A stretch of DNA of 37,020 nucleotides from Bacteroidota bacterium (GTDB taxonomy: Bacteria; Bacteroidota; Bacteroidia; Chitinophagales; Saprospiraceae), in assembly GCA_024276375.1 (NCBI GenBank), contig JAJRXG010000247.1, forward strand, positions 1-37,020, in the 5' to 3' direction. The notes under the pieces were generated by a model that did not search any database, had not been told where the DNA came from, and saw only the letters and a list, made by a program, of their open reading frames with translations. Both the position numbers and the translations under genes were made by a program. Shown piece after piece: positions 28,885 to 37,020 of this stretch. Positions within the stretch are counted from its first letter, which is position 1. Each line of letters starts with the position of its first letter.

Positions 28885-28903
28885 ATTTAGTCCTATCTTT
28901 TTT

Positions 28904-29461
28904 TTACTGAGCTGGCAAATCTCTAAGGTGAGATACGACCTTGATGAATCTTGTAGGTTCATCACCCATATCTACCTTGTATTCTACTTTGATGTCTTGT
29001 GTGGCGACACCATATTGTTCAAACATGGCTTTAATCCTAGAAATGTTGGCTTCCAACAGATGCGCTGTTCTATGATTTTTGGCAGCTGTTATGACAATTT
29101 CATTGGCATAAGTCTCTTGATAATGCATAGAGAGATCGGAGATATTGGACACCATGACATCACTAATTTCAGTGGGATTGTCTGAGAGGGCAATAAATCT
29201 AATTTGATCCATTTGCCGTAAGGTCAAGGAAGTATATTCATTTTTAGCTTGTTCAACTCTTATGAGGTGATCTGTATCAGGAGAATCGAAATAATCTTTT
29301 ACTTCCATGTATGTTGTGACGATCTTGCCGGTTTCATCAACATCAACGAGGAGGGCTCTGCCGTCTATGACAACGATAGTTGTCTTTGTCCCGGTGACAC
29401 TCACCAAAGCAGCAGAAACAAAAAACGGAACAGAAAGCAACAGAGTTTTGAGTAAAGTCAT
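28904..29461 (-). CDS. Small secreted protein of unknown function
   Basis: 185 aa; signal peptide MTLLKTLLLSVPFFVSAALVSVTG; C-terminal beta-alpha-beta pattern NEIVITAAKNHRTAHLLEANISRIKAMFEQYGVATQDIKVEYKV. Confidence 0.6.
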   Translation of the reverse strand: MTLLKTLLLSVPFFVSAALVSVTGTKTTIVVIDGRALLVDVDETGKIVTTYMEVKDYFDSPDTDHLIRVEQAKNEYTSLTLRQMDQIRFIALSDNPTEISDVMVSNISDLSMHYQETYANEIVITAAKNHRTAHLLEANISRIKAMFEQYGVATQDIKVEYKVDMGDEPTRFIKVVSHLRDLPAQ

Positions 29462-29512
29462 AATTACACTGAGATTAAGTTAGGTTTATCTCAGATCAAC
29501 TATTATGCCATA

Positions 29513-29914
29513 CTACTGTACTTGCTTAGAAGATGTTAGTCCGATGGTAAAATAATGATTTTCTGTGGTGACAGTCATCTGTCGAACTCTTATGTTTTTC
29601 TCCGCAATACCCATTGATTCAAGCTGATCAGTCAAAGAGTGAATCATCAGATTAAAATCATCTTTGTTGTCCGAGGATCCATAATTTTTGATTGTTACAA
29701 TTGCAGCGTGATCCATTTGTTTGTACAATTGTTGTACATAATGTACGAGACCTTGCATGTCCATGGTTGCCAATTGAGTATAATTAACGATGATGAGCTC
29801 TTTGGCAGGATGATTGGTGTCCCTTGCTGTTATTCCATTTGCATTGATGGAAGTTATACATAGCAATACGAGTGTTATACAACACAGCAGACACCTTTGG
29901 GGGGTGAAGTTCAT
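29513..29914 (-). CDS. Small secreted protein of unknown function
   Basis: 133 aa; signal peptide MNFTPQRCLLCCITLVLLCITSINANG; C-terminal AAIVTIKNYGSSDNKDDFNLMIHSLTDQLESMGIAEKNIRVRQM resembles the neighbour's terminal fold pattern. Confidence 0.6.
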   Translation of the reverse strand: MNFTPQRCLLCCITLVLLCITSINANGITARDTNHPAKELIIVNYTQLATMDMQGLVHYVQQLYKQMDHAAIVTIKNYGSSDNKDDFNLMIHSLTDQLESMGIAEKNIRVRQMTVTTENHYFTIGLTSSKQVQ

Positions 29915-29948
29915 GGGTCAATAATTAAAATGTTGCTCGCCTCATCTG

Positions 29949-30112
29949 CTAGTATTGGGATACTAGGGATTTGGTAAGCGGATTATGTTCAGAGGTATAA
30001 CTGTACTTAGCTTGGTTTTAGTTCATAAAAAAGGACTATTTTTAGTAATCGAGAGTTTACCCTAGTAAATTTGGGGTTCGCTCTATGGTGTAATCCTAGA
30101 GGATACCATAGG
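29949..30112. promoter_or_regulatory. Divergent intergenic regulatory region with several inverted repeats
   Basis: CTAGTAT-TGGG-ATACTAG (29949-29966), TTTAC-CCCTA-GTAAA (30056-30070), CTATGGT-gtaATCCTAGAGGAT-ACCATAG (30084-30112). Confidence 0.4.
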
Positions 30113-30170
30113 TGTTTGATAGTTTAGGTATGAATGTAGATGTTCATTGTACAGTTTAAAAACGATTAAA

Positions 30171-30677
30171 ATGACAAAATCCAAGCCACAGACGGCTTCT
30201 TTTATGGTTCGCTTTACACAGAATATTTATAGTGATGATCAGGGCACGTCCAATGTTCAATGGAGGGGAAGAATCTCCCATGTTCAAGGGGGTGACAAGA
30301 AGAGTTTTGTTGATTTTCAGGAGGTGATTGTCTTTATTCAAGACAAGCTATCCCAATTGACCAAAGAGTCTATAGAAGACAAGTCTCCGGAAGAACAGGA
30401 TGGTATTCTTTTGAAGAGCCTTGAGTTTTGGAAAAAATGGTCGTCCGAAGCTCCTAAGATCGTTCTTGAAACCATTAAAGATCCCAAAAAGCAAGTATCT
30501 CATCTCCAAGAGCAGTTGACGCAAGTCGGAGATGAGATTGGGAGTAAAATAGAAGATGCTTGGCGTGCAGACAAAGGAGACATAAAAGTGATCAACCAAA
30601 CTTTGACCCAAATCACCGATCAACTTTCTCAATTGAGTGACAAGGTCAATATGTTGGCGAACAAGGTCAATAAATGA
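30171..30677 (+). CDS. Small two-part protein: N-terminal WRGRISHV domain plus C-terminal coiled coil
   Basis: MTKSKPQTASFMVRFTQNIYSDDQGTSNVQWRGRISHVQGGDKKSFVDFQEVIVFIQDKL, then heptad-like C-terminus INQTLTQITDQLSQLSDKVNMLANKVNK. ATG at 30171 preferred over the TTG at 30147. Confidence 0.65.
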   Translation: MTKSKPQTASFMVRFTQNIYSDDQGTSNVQWRGRISHVQGGDKKSFVDFQEVIVFIQDKLSQLTKESIEDKSPEEQDGILLKSLEFWKKWSSEAPKIVLETIKDPKKQVSHLQEQLTQVGDEIGSKIEDAWRADKGDIKVINQTLTQITDQLSQLSDKVNMLANKVNK

Positions 30678-30696
30678 AGTGATGTAAAACAGAATT

Positions 30697-30894
30697 TTGA
30701 TACGCGAATACCAAGCACTGATTTATGATTCCTCGATTCATGCTTACACAAATCTTATTGCTGAGCGAGATTTGCTTGAACGGATGATAGAAGGTCTGTA
30801 TAACATTCTCTTGCAGAAAAACCCAAGAGGACTATTCGAGTCATTGAAGATCCTTCCGATGATTCTGGAGATAGAGATTCAATATTTAAAATGA
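30697..30894 (+). CDS. 65-aa helical mini-protein with non-ATG start
   Basis: TTG start; in-frame TAA just upstream; sits 19 nt after one gene and 10 nt before the next on the same strand. Confidence 0.4.
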   Translation: MIREYQALIYDSSIHAYTNLIAERDLLERMIEGLYNILLQKNPRGLFESLKILPMILEIEIQYLK

Positions 30895-30904
30895 CTTCAT
30901 TTGT

Positions 30905-31717
30905 ATGACGAATACCATCGATCAAATTGAGAACCTGCTCAATTCCTATGATGAAGCTTCCTTAAGAGTTTGTACACTCGGCAAGTGGGAAGTATGGTGT
31001 GAAGGAACATCGGTTGATAACAAAAGCTGGGGAAGGGACAAAACCATTCAGTTGTTTCAATTTTTGATTACCTCTCGAGATCGCAATAGCTTACACAAGG
31101 AACAGATTATAGATCGACTTTGGGAAGATTCGGATCAAAAAGGAGGAGATCGCGATTTTAAAGTTGCCTTACACGGCATCATTAAGGTATTAGAGCCCAA
31201 TCGACCAAGCAGGACGGCTTCCAGATATATTTTAAGACAAGGTCTCACTTATCAACTCAATCTCCAGGAGATTTGGATAGATGCTCAGGCATTTGAGTCT
31301 TTTGTATCTATAGCCAATCAAGTTATCCATACCGATCTCTCTACGGCACAATTGGCATTGAGGCATGCCATTTCCTTGCATCAGGGAGTTTATCTCCCCA
31401 ATCGGATGTATGAAGACTGGTCAAGTGAAGAGCGCGAACGACTTCAAGTACTTGCCTTGGGAGCTTATGTGATGCTTGCTGAATCACTGATTGAGGTCAA
31501 TCCTATGGAGAGTATCAGACTATCTCAATTGGCGTTAAAAATTGATCCATCTTGGGAAGATGCATATCGTATTCAGATGTCCGCCTTTGCGGCCAAGGGT
31601 AATCGACCAGGTGCTATAAAAGTCTATCAGCAATGTCAGCGGGTCTTAGAGGAGGAGTATGGCATAGATCCGTTGCCGGAGACGAGAAAACTAATGGACG
31701 AAATCAACGCGAGATAA
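30905..31717 (+). CDS. SARP/BTAD-type transcriptional regulator
   Basis: 270 aa; LRVCTLGKWEVWCEG...WGRDKTIQLFQFLI..RDRNSLHKEQIIDRLWEDSD..GGDRDFKVALHGIIKVLEP (winged helix), then BTAD-like WEDAYRIQMSAFAAKGNRPGAIKVYQQCQRVLEEEYGIDPLPETRKLMDEI. Confidence 0.88.
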   Translation: MTNTIDQIENLLNSYDEASLRVCTLGKWEVWCEGTSVDNKSWGRDKTIQLFQFLITSRDRNSLHKEQIIDRLWEDSDQKGGDRDFKVALHGIIKVLEPNRPSRTASRYILRQGLTYQLNLQEIWIDAQAFESFVSIANQVIHTDLSTAQLALRHAISLHQGVYLPNRMYEDWSSEERERLQVLALGAYVMLAESLIEVNPMESIRLSQLALKIDPSWEDAYRIQMSAFAAKGNRPGAIKVYQQCQRVLEEEYGIDPLPETRKLMDEINAR

Positions 31718-31720
31718 AAA

Positions 31721-31753
31721 AGAGGAACCGAGTGCGCTACACCCGGTTCCTCT
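31721..31753. terminator. Bidirectional terminator-like hairpin between SARP and susD-like genes
   Basis: AGAGGAACCG (31721-31730) / CGGTTCCTCT (31744-31753), with a T-run on the minus-strand side. Confidence 0.6.
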
Positions 31754-31781
31754 CTTGATTGGTATGGCTTATGCATCAGTA

Positions 31782-33089
31782 TTAGCCACCTATTTCTGAA
31801 ACGGGGACAGGCATTTGGACCCAGACATCATCTCCCGCACGATCCAATGGGAGTTCGTTTAATCGATTCAGCCTACGCATATCAACCCAACGGTGACCTT
31901 CCCCAAAGAGAGAATATCTACGTTCAAACAATATCTCATTCATAACTGATGCAGCATCCGTTGCACCTGAATAATCACCTATTCCAGCGGCATTTCTAAC
32001 GACATTGATCGCATTAACAGCCTCAGTGATATTGGTGCTAACGTTTGCCTCGGCATAGATAAGAACCAATTCTTCATTACGGATATAAGGCACTGGATCA
32101 TTGAGGGACTTATAGACCCACACATCATGTGTACCTGAAAGACCATCTAAGGACAATGAAGCTGATCGCTCCAATACCTTACTAGATCGGGTATCTCCTG
32201 GGATCATATCGGCAATAAATGAAGGGTGGGCAATGATGGCATCTGCCTGATCCGGAACTCTAAACAAGGTATTGTTGAGATCCCCTCCTGCCGAAGAATA
32301 AAATCTTCCCGGCCCGATATCCAAATCTCCGTTCAAATCCATAAATGAGGATGACAAGTATGTGATGACATCGCTCATGTTGCCTTGATAAAGTGCAATT
32401 CTTGCCCCTATAGCTCTGTTAAATTGGGCAAACGTCGCAGGTGAATTAAACCCATCCATCGCCCCTGACAATCCAAAACTAAAACTATCTCCGGCTGCTT
32501 GCAAATCTCTATATCCATCATCCAAGAGCGCTTGAATTGCCGCCAAGGCATCAGCGTATGAGACAAATGGGCCGAGATTATTGACATCTGCCACTTCTAT
32601 TCTGATACCATTCTGATATTGCAGCATCAATGCGAGATGCAATTCATAAGCTTGAAATGTCTTAGCAAATCCTCTTAATCCACTCGCTTCCGCGGGAGTA
32701 AGTTGTGTGGTATTGGCGATGGCATCTAAGAGTACATTGGCATTTTTTATAGTTTTATACCGACCAAAATAAGGCCGCGTACCATAAAATCCCGCATTGT
32801 CTAACATAGCATCTCCCTTGCCCAACACCTCTCCGGTATATCGTGGATCAGATCCTGTAAAGAAATAGTACTCCCTACCGATGATAGAGGTCACATCATA
32901 ATAAAAATTAATCTCTTGACGGAGCAAGGACTCCATTCCGGTAACGAGGGTCTGCATTTCGCTTTTGGAAGCATCCAAAAGAAATCCCTCAATACTTGAT
33001 CCGTTGGGATTTGCTTGATCTTCGATATCACAACTGACTGTAAGTGAAAGAAATGCCAGTGTGAGAATGATATATTTTAGTGTGTTCAT
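31782..33089 (-). CDS. SusD/RagB family nutrient-binding outer-membrane lipoprotein
   Basis: 435 aa; lipobox LTVSC; YFGRYKTIKNANVLLDAI, GFAKTFQAYELHLALMLQYQNGI, YIRNEELVLIYAEANV, ILFERRYSLFGEGHRWVDMRRL. Confidence 0.94.
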   Translation of the reverse strand: MNTLKYIILTLAFLSLTVSCDIEDQANPNGSSIEGFLLDASKSEMQTLVTGMESLLRQEINFYYDVTSIIGREYYFFTGSDPRYTGEVLGKGDAMLDNAGFYGTRPYFGRYKTIKNANVLLDAIANTTQLTPAEASGLRGFAKTFQAYELHLALMLQYQNGIRIEVADVNNLGPFVSYADALAAIQALLDDGYRDLQAAGDSFSFGLSGAMDGFNSPATFAQFNRAIGARIALYQGNMSDVITYLSSSFMDLNGDLDIGPGRFYSSAGGDLNNTLFRVPDQADAIIAHPSFIADMIPGDTRSSKVLERSASLSLDGLSGTHDVWVYKSLNDPVPYIRNEELVLIYAEANVSTNITEAVNAINVVRNAAGIGDYSGATDAASVMNEILFERRYSLFGEGHRWVDMRRLNRLNELPLDRAGDDVWVQMPVPVSEIGG

Positions 33090-33114
33090 TTTGTATTTTT
33101 TTTAGCTTTTATGT

Positions 33115-36099
33115 TTAAAACTTAGCAATTACGTGAAAATCAAATCGCTTAGCAGATGGAAAGGGTGTTACTTCAACACCTGTTGACAATCCTCCTGCTC
33201 CAAAATTAGAAACTTCAGGATCATAACTGTTGTATCCAAATATGTTAATAAGATTGTTGCCCGAAACACCAACCGTAACTGATAAAACATCATTGGTGAC
33301 CGCGCTGGGGATGTTGTAATACAATCCAATTTCTCTTAGCCTTAGATAACTTGCATCTTCGATATATGGCTCTGTGTTACTACCCAACTGACTCAGTCGG
33401 TAATCTCCATTCCCTAAGACACCTTCGGGATCAAGATCTACCTTGTCAAAATCGTGGGTCGTATTGTTCAAGTCAAATAGAAGCGATGACAGGTTGATAT
33501 TGCTGCCACCTTTTTTCCAATGCCAAAGCATCGAAAAGTTAAAGTCCCCAAAAGCCATCTGATTGTTCCAAGAAAGTTGAAAGTCGGGTTCGGCATCTCC
33601 ATATACCTGCAAAGTAGGGTCTCCGGAGCCATTCAATGTAACTGTTGGGTTGGAACCCACTCCGATTATTGTCGTTGGACTATAACCCTCTTTGACCATA
33701 AAGTTGCCCAAGAAATCGGCAAAACCTCCTGTTGTGTACGCTGGCACATCCAGACGTGTTACATTGGCCGAGTTTTTCCAAAAACCGATACGTGCATTCC
33801 ACAACAAATTGTCATTTCTTACCACTTCTGCATTCAGACCAATCTCGACTCCTTTATTCTCCATATCGGCGGCATTTGTAACCTGTTGCGCAAATCCGGA
33901 GGAAGCCGGAACGTCTGCGTTCAACAACAAGTCATTTACGCGCTTGATATAATAGGTTGCATCAAGATTGAAGCGATTCAAAAATCCAAGATCCAATCCC
34001 ACCTCAAATTCTTTTTGACGTTCAGGCCCGACGGTAGCATTGCCGAGCAATCCGGGTACTTCTACACCTGCTCTTCCATTTACAATGGAAGAAACTAGGA
34101 TCGTAGATTTGGCCCCAAAACGAGCAAAATTTCCGGATTCTCCATATGCAGTCCTCAATTTTAGTTGAGTGATCGGTGAGTTGTCACCAATGACCCCCAT
34201 ATTGTGGAGGTTCAGTGCTATATTGGCTTTGGGATAGTAATATAGTTTATTGACATCTCCATTATTGGAAGATTTATCCCCTCGAAGACCGATGGTGGCG
34301 ATAATTTTGTCATTCCAGTTTACTTCTTCTTGTATAAAAAACCCCTTATCCTGTTGAATGATCCGATTCTGTGTGACATTTCGTGAAGCAGCTTGATCTA
34401 AGTTGGTTTGAACTCCAATGATGTCAGAGGCCACTCCCAGTATAGAGTTTCTTGAAAAATCCTCCTGTGTAACACCGACAGTTGATCTAAAAGTCATATC
34501 ACTTTCAGTATAATAGGTGTGGACTAAAAATAAGGCCAAATTGGTGTTGAGATTTTTAGTAAATCCCTGTGCTGATACACCGTTGAGACCCGCGCCATCA
34601 CGTTGAAACTGGAGCGTGTTGGGGAATAACGCAGTGGTATTGAGGTTATAAAAATCTACACCTCCTCTAAACACTGCTTTCAAAGTAGCATTATCCTTGG
34701 TCATTAATTTGGCTGTCAAGGTACCTCCACCTATAAATCTATTGATACTTTCATTATTGGTAATCAAAGCAGCTGTCTCTAAAAAATTGGATGGGGCATA
34801 TGGATTGGAAGGATAAATCCCTTTGCTATCAGGTTGAAGTTGAGCCCATGAAGGAGTAGATAAGTATGAAATCCCCATGGTAGTTCCTGAGTTATCGTTA
34901 TTGAAAAAACCACGATCGGCAGAGGAATTTACATAATTGGTGGATACTTGGGCTTCAAATATCTTCGACAACTTATGATCGATGTTAATTCGGGCAGAAA
35001 CTTTATTGTATCCCGTATTGGAGACGATGCCTTCTTCATCTTTATATGACCCACCGATGTAAAACTTGGTCTTCTCATTTCCGCCGATGGCACTAATACG
35101 GGTATTCAATAGCATGCCCTTATTTCCGTATAGCTCATTTTCATAATTGTACAGCGTTCCATTGGCAACAGCTGCACGGTAATTGTCTATATCCCCGGCA
35201 AAATTGGAATTTAGAACGCGTTCTTCCGTCCATTCTCTTACCCCCAATGGGTTGAGCATGGAGGCTTGACCTACTGATTGAGCGATTTTTATTTCTGTCT
35301 TGCCGGAACTTGTACCCCGTTTAGTATTGATGATAACAACACCTCCGGAAGCTCTGGAACCATAGATGGCTGCTGCAGATGCTCCTTTGAGAATTTCTAC
35401 TGATGCTATATCTCCCGGATCAAGATCAGCCAATCTATTTGAAGGGTTATCTTGATTGGATGTGCTTCCTCCGCTTGCTGCAGCAGAAACAATATTGAGT
35501 CCTGCAGGTATGGAGGAGTTGTCTATATAGACGCCATCCAAAATAATAAGGGGTTGTGAAGATCCACTGATGGATGTAGTCCCCCTCAACTTGAATGAAA
35601 GACCTCCACCCGGTGCTCCCGAACTGGCTCTGATCTCCGCTCCTTTAAATTTGCCGTATAGGGCTCCGTCAACGGTAGCCTGTGGCGTAACACCGGTAAG
35701 CATGGCTGCATCAACTCGCGCTACCGAATTAGCAAGATTAGAGCGCTTAATTGTAGTTGCCAAACCTGTTATTACCACTTCGTCTAGTTGATTAACATCT
35801 TCTTGCATGGTGATTTCAAAATGATGATTTTCTTGAGTTACCTCAAGTGTTTCAGTTCGGTAGCCCAGATAGGACAACTCTATAATGCCTTGATTGTCAG
35901 GAATATCTAAACTAAATGATCCATCTAAGTCAGATACAGTACCGATAGTGGTTCCTTTTAACAAAATAGAAACTCCGATCAGACTCTCCCCTCCTTGATC
36001 CTTAATGACTCCTGTGACGGTCAACTGAGCGAGCAAGGCACTCATGGACACCAAGAGCAATGCAGGTATCAGAAGAAGCTTTTGTAATTGTTTTTTCAT
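33115..36099 (-). CDS. SusC/RagA family TonB-linked outer-membrane protein
   Basis: 994 aa; signal peptide, CarboxypepD_reg-like N-domain (VTGVIKDQGGESLIGVSILLKGTTIGTVSDLDGSFSL), plug motifs PLIILDGVYID and SVEILKGASAAAIYGSRASGGVVIINTKRG, C-terminal barrel strand FDFHVIAKF. Confidence 0.96.
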   Translation of the reverse strand: MKKQLQKLLLIPALLLVSMSALLAQLTVTGVIKDQGGESLIGVSILLKGTTIGTVSDLDGSFSLDIPDNQGIIELSYLGYRTETLEVTQENHHFEITMQEDVNQLDEVVITGLATTIKRSNLANSVARVDAAMLTGVTPQATVDGALYGKFKGAEIRASSGAPGGGLSFKLRGTTSISGSSQPLIILDGVYIDNSSIPAGLNIVSAAASGGSTSNQDNPSNRLADLDPGDIASVEILKGASAAAIYGSRASGGVVIINTKRGTSSGKTEIKIAQSVGQASMLNPLGVREWTEERVLNSNFAGDIDNYRAAVANGTLYNYENELYGNKGMLLNTRISAIGGNEKTKFYIGGSYKDEEGIVSNTGYNKVSARINIDHKLSKIFEAQVSTNYVNSSADRGFFNNDNSGTTMGISYLSTPSWAQLQPDSKGIYPSNPYAPSNFLETAALITNNESINRFIGGGTLTAKLMTKDNATLKAVFRGGVDFYNLNTTALFPNTLQFQRDGAGLNGVSAQGFTKNLNTNLALFLVHTYYTESDMTFRSTVGVTQEDFSRNSILGVASDIIGVQTNLDQAASRNVTQNRIIQQDKGFFIQEEVNWNDKIIATIGLRGDKSSNNGDVNKLYYYPKANIALNLHNMGVIGDNSPITQLKLRTAYGESGNFARFGAKSTILVSSIVNGRAGVEVPGLLGNATVGPERQKEFEVGLDLGFLNRFNLDATYYIKRVNDLLLNADVPASSGFAQQVTNAADMENKGVEIGLNAEVVRNDNLLWNARIGFWKNSANVTRLDVPAYTTGGFADFLGNFMVKEGYSPTTIIGVGSNPTVTLNGSGDPTLQVYGDAEPDFQLSWNNQMAFGDFNFSMLWHWKKGGSNINLSSLLFDLNNTTHDFDKVDLDPEGVLGNGDYRLSQLGSNTEPYIEDASYLRLREIGLYYNIPSAVTNDVLSVTVGVSGNNLINIFGYNSYDPEVSNFGAGGLSTGVEVTPFPSAKRFDFHVIAKF

Positions 36100-36146
36100 A
36101 AAAGAAAATTTTTGATTTAATGAATATTATTTTGTGTAACATGAAT

Positions 36147-36177
36147 CAAACGTACGGTCTTAGCAGCATGTCCACAA
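36147..36177 (-). promoter_or_regulatory. Bacteroidota-type promoter for the susC-like gene
   Basis: Reverse strand: TTG (36177-36175), 20-nt spacer, TACGTTTG (36154-36147), about 48 nt upstream of the ATG at 36099. Confidence 0.55.
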
Positions 36178-36220
36178 GAATTAGTCGGGTTTTATTGGCA
36201 AATACAATAGAACTATTAGA

Positions 36221-36772
36221 TCACAACCAGTCCCAGAGAACAATTTCCCAAGAATTTCCATCTGGTGTATAACATGTTTCGATGGTCTCAAATCCTATTT
36301 TCGCATGTGCTCTTAGGGATCTTTTGTTGGCAGTGGAGATCTCGGTGATACAATATTGGAAGTCAGGGGACATGCACTTTTTTAAATACCGATACATGTG
36401 TTCAAATAGACCTTGTCCTCGAAAGGGTTTATCGATACAGATCTGACCCATAACAAAATAAGCAGCGCTGCTCAACCTGCATCCGTTCCAATTGATCTTG
36501 TCTATACGTTCAAACATGGGTCTCAGAATCGGCAGGTCATCTCTAAATTCTGATAGCATCACCAGCGCATAGCCCGCGAGATGGGCTTCATCCAAGGCCA
36601 CCACATGTGGATAGGGCGTGTTCATACGTGTGAGGAGGTCTATATCATGTTCGCATGAGACAAAACCTTCTTTATCCTTTTCGGCAACCGTAATATTCTT
36701 GGGCAAATTTTTAGCTTGTAAGGCAAGAATCTGATCAAGAATTGAGGAATGATCAGCAGTGGTTATAGTCAT
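36221..36772 (-). CDS. GNAT family N-acetyltransferase
   Basis: 183 aa; VVALDEAHLAGYALVML, FVMGQICIDKPFRGQGLFEHMYRYLKK, CITEISTANKRSLRAHAKIGFETIE. Confidence 0.85.
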   Translation of the reverse strand: MTITTADHSSILDQILALQAKNLPKNITVAEKDKEGFVSCEHDIDLLTRMNTPYPHVVALDEAHLAGYALVMLSEFRDDLPILRPMFERIDKINWNGCRLSSAAYFVMGQICIDKPFRGQGLFEHMYRYLKKCMSPDFQYCITEISTANKRSLRAHAKIGFETIETCYTPDGNSWEIVLWDWL

Positions 36773-36785
36773 ATAGTAAAGCAGT

Positions 36786-36977
36786 TCAGAGATGTTCCAA
36801 TATACTTAAAACATCCTTGTATCGATTGCTTTTGTTCGAAATTTTGTTCAAGACATTGCGGGCTTCGTCTGTTTTGCCCTCTTTTAGATAGGATAATCCG
36901 ATGTACCAGTTGGCATCGTCTTCGTAGATATGAGCTTGCCCCATCCCATTGGACAATAAATTTAGTATGTTAAGATA
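36786..36977 (-). pseudogene. C-terminal fragment of a TPR-like protein, possibly frameshifted or truncated
   Basis: Reverse-strand reading LNILNLLSNGMGQAHIYEDDANWYIGLSYLKEGKTDEARNVLNKISNKSNRYKDVLSILEHL*; in-frame stop just upstream at 36978-36980. Confidence 0.4.
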
Positions 36978-37020
36978 TTATATCGACACCAGTTTTCCAT
37001 ATTGCAGCACTCTTAAAAAA

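Noticed and set aside
33520-34098. 192-aa + strand ORF
   Set aside because: Antisense shadow of the susC-like gene; irregular composition and no recognisable motif.
1-37020. Mobile element, prophage, tRNA/rRNA or CRISPR content
   Set aside because: No transposase, integrase, phage structural gene, rRNA-like block, tRNA cloverleaf or repeat-spacer array was recognised by eye. A tRNAscan or Infernal run would be needed to exclude small RNAs.

Overview
This 37 kb window looks like an ordinary gene-dense chromosomal stretch from a Bacteroidota bacterium, probably Saprospiria-like. Supporting traits are a SusC/SusD pair, a PorQ-like type IX secretion protein, TANNTTTG promoter elements and multiple TonB paralogs. 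No rRNA, tRNA, CRISPR array, transposase or phage module was recognised. Housekeeping genes include nadB, thrA (aspartokinase/homoserine dehydrogenase fusion), lon, queG, a UvrD/PcrA helicase, an M3 peptidase, type I citrate synthase, gcvH and ppiD. Reading past the supplied ORF track, the reverse strand of 1..942 carries an edge-truncated ORF that closely resembles GTDC1/QTMAN (tRNA-queuosine mannosyltransferase, DUF3524). Together with queG this suggests bacterial mannosyl-queuosine. The least explained block is 28904..31717: a BTAD/SARP-type regulator (rare in Bacteroidota) behind a coiled-coil protein and a non-ATG mini-ORF. These are divergent from two small secreted proteins across an intergenic region with several inverted repeats. 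Other notable points are three tandem TonB C-terminal-domain paralogs (two with an extra N-terminal TM helix, one a lipoprotein) and an alpha/beta hydrolase lipoprotein whose nucleophile Ser is Ala. All family calls were made by eye; no database search was run.
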